From contig NC_135557.1 in NCBI RefSeq assembly GCF_964340395.1, positions 11,897,046 through 11,961,045 of the forward strand: DNA of 64,000 nt, read 5' to 3'. The position numbers were made by a program, and so were the translations under genes. The notes beneath the pieces are model-generated. The model was not told the DNA's origin. It did no database searches and saw only the letters and a list, made by a program, of their open reading frames with translations. Positions 57,241 through 64,000 of the stretch are shown one piece after another; positions within the stretch are counted from its first letter, which is position 1; the number at the start of each line of letters is the position of its first letter. This DNA comes from Glandiceps talaboti. Lineage: Eukaryota; Hemichordata; Enteropneusta; Spengelidae.

Positions 57241-59455
57241 CAACCTTGGGTAACACAATATGATTTTCTTTTCTCTAAACTTCTCGGTTTTTGGTTTTAA
57301 AAAAAACCGCCATTGCACACTATGGATTAAAATCTCCCCGCTCGACGACTTGAAATGTATGCTTAATTTGAAATTGTTCTCGACAAGTTCAATGTGACTT
57401 TGAAAAAGTATATTCCGTGGAAGTTCATTGCATCACAAAAATCATCGTCTCTCCCTAAATATGACAACGATCTATCAGCAGTATTATCACAATCCTTGCT
57501 GAGACGCCATTTTAAGGTAAAAACTGTGACCCATGAACTATAACTCTTGTCGTGTTATCAGCAAGGCGGCGATAATATATAGATAATATAAGAAATACGG
57601 ATTATAGTATTCAAGGGACATCTATGTTAGAGTTTCAAAAAACCCAGTTCGGTATAATGTTTAAAATGAAGGAGTGATTGCTAATTTCCTGCCAGAGCTA
57701 CACAGGTCTTATGTGACCCTTGTAACGCCACTGATGTCGATAGGATTACAGAAATGCAAGAGTATGGGATTGAAACCCTGGCTTTGAAGTGTCGATTTTA
57801 TCGTTCTGAATTTAATGATTGTCTTTACTGTGTCTTTTCTGGGCGACAGTTTCTCCTCCGTACATGTGTGTAATTAACCGTTGACTGACTTGGCATGGCT
57901 TGCTAAGTATACTGTCGAGTGTGACAACAAATTCAAATCGAAACCAAACAACATACCCGCGTGATGTGAGAGAGTGCCGGAAACACGGCATTTGTCATTG
58001 CTCAAATGAGGCGCCTAGATTGAGGTTTGGTGTTCAAACTCTTCTTCATATAATATCTATTTTTTGCATGGTGCCATTATATGATAGCATTACGTGTGTT
58101 GTCGGTAATAAATATATTATTGTAATTACCTTGGTATATTGAACGCAACGTTTGCAGAATTTAGACTTACTTTTTGTAAGTTTATAGAGGTCCCAAATTA
58201 CTGCGATGTAAAAAAAAATCGCATGTGGATGACTTCGCTTTTGTCTTCACCACTACAACTAAGATCGGGCTGGTATGGAAAGTGTAGTCTACGCAACATT
58301 AATATATTTGAACCAATCACCATTTTTTCCCTTTGAGTATACCGCTTAGTGGAACCGTTTTCACATGTATCAATCATTGTGAGACAAGTGTTACAGTGTA
58401 TCACTCATATATTCACTAATAAGTCACCCAACCTCGCCCACAAGTCAAGGTTCATGTGTTTGGTAAACAGATCATGAGAGGAGGAGATTTGATATCAACA
58501 TTTTTTTTGACTCAAGAATAAAATGTTATCACAAACAGTAATACAATGTTGCAATAACAGTCTTTAAAATATTACAGACCCAATAAGTCGGCGCCCTGCC
58601 ACTCACTAACTTAGTGGCGATTTGAAAGGGAAAAACTAAAGGACGTTTCCATTACAATGATGTTGTGTACACTACACTTTCCGTACAACCCCGATCTTGG
58701 CTGTATCTGTGTATTTGTTCGCTCGTACTAAATGTATACGTAGTACAGGATGTTGTTCAAAGTAAAGCCATAACTTGTAGTATACAGTGTACATATCATG
58801 TTGCAATGAATCAAGGGAGATATCGATGGTAGTATTTGGAGTGTTCAAGTTCTTCCCAGAGATAGTAATCCATAAAAATTCTCGAGTATTTTCGATATCA
58901 CTTCGGCTTTGTGCCGAACAGAAATGTATCGGATTAACAATAGAATGATTAATTTGTCTGAATAAAAAATATGTAGTCAGTGCATGTCACGTGACTCAAT
59001 GCTAAAGTCGTATGCTGACGTTCAGGGGGTTTTACAGTCCATTTCATAAGCCATCGCCCAAAGTAGGTAAAACAAGATGTACACTGCATTGTAAGCCAAC
59101 GTGTAAATATTGTACAATACAGAACCGTGCTTATGCATGGCTTTAGATGAATTTGGAGTGATGTGTGGTTTGTAAAAGACATTGTTATTTGAGGCTCACT
59201 CGAGTTTGTTCAACAATGTGAGAATTTGCGACGTAAGGAATCGTTTTGTATGTAGAATCATGACGGTTATGTTGTTGAATAAGAAGGGTGTCAGTGAACT
59301 GATGGCATAGATCTCGGGCGACACCCGAGTAGACTAATAGTATAGTCTGCTGACATTTTGCGTCGTATGCTGGTACTTTTTTAGTCCCGTATTCAACTTG
59401 AGCAAATCTAACTGGAGGTTGACCCCGACTACTAAAATGAAAATAATTCGTAAAA
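57241..59455. other. Non-genic stretch
   Basis: No gene recognised. Confidence 0.5.
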
Positions 59456-59458
59456 GCC

Positions 59459-59461
59459 TAT

Positions 59462-59504
<43 letters not shown>

Positions 59505-59665
59505 CTTATTTATTTATTTATTTTTATTTGGCTTTGTTTGTTTGTATGTATGTATGTATGTATGTATGTATGTATGTATGTATGTATGTATGTATGTATG
59601 TATGTTTGTTCTGTTTGTTTGTTTGTTTGTTTGTTTGTTTGTTTTGTTTGCTTGTTTATTTATTT
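59459..59665. repeat. TTTA - TATG - TTTG compound microsatellite
   Basis: (TTTA)n to 59524, (TATG)n at 59545-59604, then (TTTG)n and TTTA. Confidence 0.95.
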
Positions 59666-60690
59666 ATTTGATTATTTTAGAATCGATTTCAACGGAAAAC
59701 CAGAAACAATATGAATGAACAGTTACTACCAAATCATAGTGATTATAGTTTCAATTTTCTTGTTTTGTTTTTTTTCTTTTTCTTTTTTTTTTGGATCTCA
59801 CTCAACAGTTTTTTGCTACAGATTATAGATACTGATAATGCCAACCATATAAAATGATACAGTTTATCTCATTGTGAATGCAAACCGAGTCACTATGGGA
59901 TGAAAAAAGAAAGAAACTAAGGCCAAAAAAAAGGTCGATTTTTTTTTTTTTTTTTTTTTTTTACAAAGGATGTAAATACAAACCACATGTAATGATGGCA
60001 AAAAATTTGAAGTTGAGTTTACATTGTACTTATTCATTCATTTTGATTTTATCTCTTGCAATTTGTCTGTATGGCAATTGATTTCCATCAGCTCTAGTTA
60101 GGAAATGTGCACAATTTACGGTTAAACAAATTTTGTAGCTCCTCTCAAAATATTATAAGACATGCTAAATGAAATGCCAGAATTACTTTAACCACTCCTT
60201 CTGTCACCTACACTATAGAGGAGATATAAAATTATATTTGGTAGCACAGGTACAATGATGCATTAAAAATAAGTGATAATCAGCTACAATAACAGTCCAA
60301 ATGATATTACTTGACAAAGGATGTGCATTTCACATGGATACTTGTAAGGAGATGTCTCATAATTAGCTCTGACCTACGAAGGGAGGTACTTAGTCAGCCA
60401 CCTTCCATCTTGTTTTGGGAGAAAGACAATTATTACCATGATTGCTACTGATTGGAAGGATACATCCTCAAAAATGCAAACTTTTTTGAAAATAAGACAA
60501 TATAGGAGGCCATTTAGAGGCACAAAATATCAAACAAGTCATTGAGAATGACATAGTCCCCGCTATGATTGGGTTTTAAGGAATTCTCACTACTCTGATC
60601 ATGCAACAACACTTGTGAACCTAAATCAAACAGACTTAGATATGTTGTGTCTACTTGTTGGACATGGAACATGCCTACAACAATAAAGGA
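59666..60690. other. Non-genic stretch
   Basis: T runs at 59768-59791 and 59939-59962; nothing else recognised. Confidence 0.5.
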
Positions 60691-60694
60691 TTGG

Positions 60695-61445
60695 TCGGGC
60701 ATGGGGGATCATATCACGATGAAAATGGATATGCACATGTATGTCATAGAACACTGTCCTAATACCAACTTTGAATGTGATCTGTTCAAGCATGTCTGAG
60801 TTATGGCTTTGGACATAGAGAAATCGCAAACAAAATGGCTGCCAGGAGGCCATATTGGATTGTATCACAACAACAATGAATGTGCACATGTATGTCATAG
60901 AACACTGTCCTAATACCAACTTTGAATGAGATCTGTTCAAGCATGTCTGAGTTATGGCTTTGGACATGGAAAATTCAAAAACAAAATAGCTGCCAGGCAG
61001 CCATATTGGATCGTATCACTACGAAAATGGATATGCACATGTATGTCATAGAACACTGTCCTAATACCAACTTTGAATGAGATTTGTTCAAGCATGTCTG
61101 AGTTATGGCTTTGGACATGGAAAATTCACAAACAAAATAGCTGCCAGGCAGCCATATTGGATCGTATCACTACGAAAATGGATATGCACATGTATGTCAT
61201 AGAACACTGTCGTAATACCAACTTTGAATGAGATCTGTTCAAGCATGTCTGAGTTATGGCTTTGGACATAGAAAAATCGCAAACAAAATGGCTGCTAGGT
61301 GACCATATTGGATTGTATCATGAAACAAATTGACGTGCATATGTATGCCATCGTATGTTGCTCCTGTACCAAGCTTGAAAAAAATCGGTCCAGGCATCTC
61401 CAAGAAATGGCTGTGGACGGACGGACGGACGGACGGACGGACGGA
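60695..61445. repeat. 151-bp tandem repeat, about five units
   Basis: The landmark TGCACATGTATGTCATAG recurs at 60732, 60883, 61034 and 61185, with a diverged TGCATATGTATGCCATCG at 61336: a constant 151-bp step. Each unit also carries AAGCATGTCTGAGTTATGGC and a GCTGCCAGG...GCCATATTGGAT segment. The last unit ends in (GGAC)n at 61416-61446. Confidence 0.92.
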
Positions 61446-63811
<2,366 letters not shown>

Positions 63812-63819
63812 GTGGAGTC

Positions 63820-64000
63820 ATGATGGACAAATGGTTATCGAGGCCGGCTTGGAGCCCCATCACTGCCGTTTTTTTGATTTGCTAAAGTCCGTGGGCCACA
63901 TTTGAACCACGACTGTGCCTCGGTCAACCCAGCTGTATAATTGGGGCCTGGTTGGATAGAGGTTGCAATGTGAATGCTTTAATCCTACGCTGCAATGGAT
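63820..64000. repeat. Possible SINE-type repeat cut by the right edge
   Basis: The block with CGGTCAACCCAGCTGTATAA and GGGGCCTGGTTGG reads like the conserved part of animal short interspersed repeats, but no complete polymerase III boxes are visible. It is the only copy in the window. Confidence 0.25.

Noticed and set aside
57260-57400. Short frame after the promoter-like site at 57178 as a fourth family member
   Set aside because: Not signal-peptide-like over its length, lacks a donor in the expected place and no later exon resembles exons 2-4.
60514-60967. Minus-strand frame of 113 codons
   Set aside because: Translation of the 151-bp tandem repeat; the peptide repeats itself with the unit.
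60695-61445. CRISPR-like array
   Set aside because: Units are 151 bp, head to tail and without unique spacers; eukaryotic context.

Overview
This window looks like AT-rich nuclear DNA from an invertebrate animal, probably marine. The genes have spliceosomal introns (GT...AG), promoters resemble metazoan ones, and metazoan Ty3/gypsy, RTE-like, CR1/L2-like and Penelope-like retroelements are present. Tetranucleotide and dinucleotide microsatellites are very abundant. The phylum cannot be fixed from sequence alone; a deuterostome or a spiralian would both fit.

Layout. 1-4141: a minus-strand Ty3/gypsy element whose gag-pol frame runs off the left edge, with leader, tRNA-Leu-type primer site and a 146-bp LTR. 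4501-4893: a doubtful terminal exon. 8154-10420: repeated copies of what is, at 20.6 kb, the promoter and 5' UTR exon of a stefin gene, plus a long inverted repeat. 11047-12269: a carbohydrate 2-O-sulfotransferase-like gene with an uninterrupted coding exon. 13.8-19.0 kb: a doubtful minus-strand exon, a collapsed RTE-like element, another stefin-promoter copy and a 5'-truncated non-LTR element. 20598-22741: a complete stefin (cystatin A/B type) gene with three coding exons. 23-31 kb: no gene recognised, only dispersed repeats.

31-55 kb holds the main feature: three tandem plus-strand paralogues (A 31136-35310, B 40524-48348, C 52226-54970) of a secreted, cysteine-containing protein family that I do not recognise. 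All have four exons, intron phases 1,0,0, a signal peptide in exons 1-2, and two apparently related beta-rich halves (exons 2+3 and exon 4). In all three, intron 2 begins directly with a (GTAT)n microsatellite growing out of the 5' splice site. In C this intron is 249 bp, stop-free and in frame. In B the microsatellite is interrupted by a Penelope-like remnant. 55-64 kb holds a promoter-like site, a 151-bp tandem repeat and microsatellites, with no gene recognised.

No operons, CRISPR arrays, rRNA genes or intact tRNA genes were seen. Many of the long open frames in the window are translations of TATG, TCTG, GA or CA microsatellites and are not genes.
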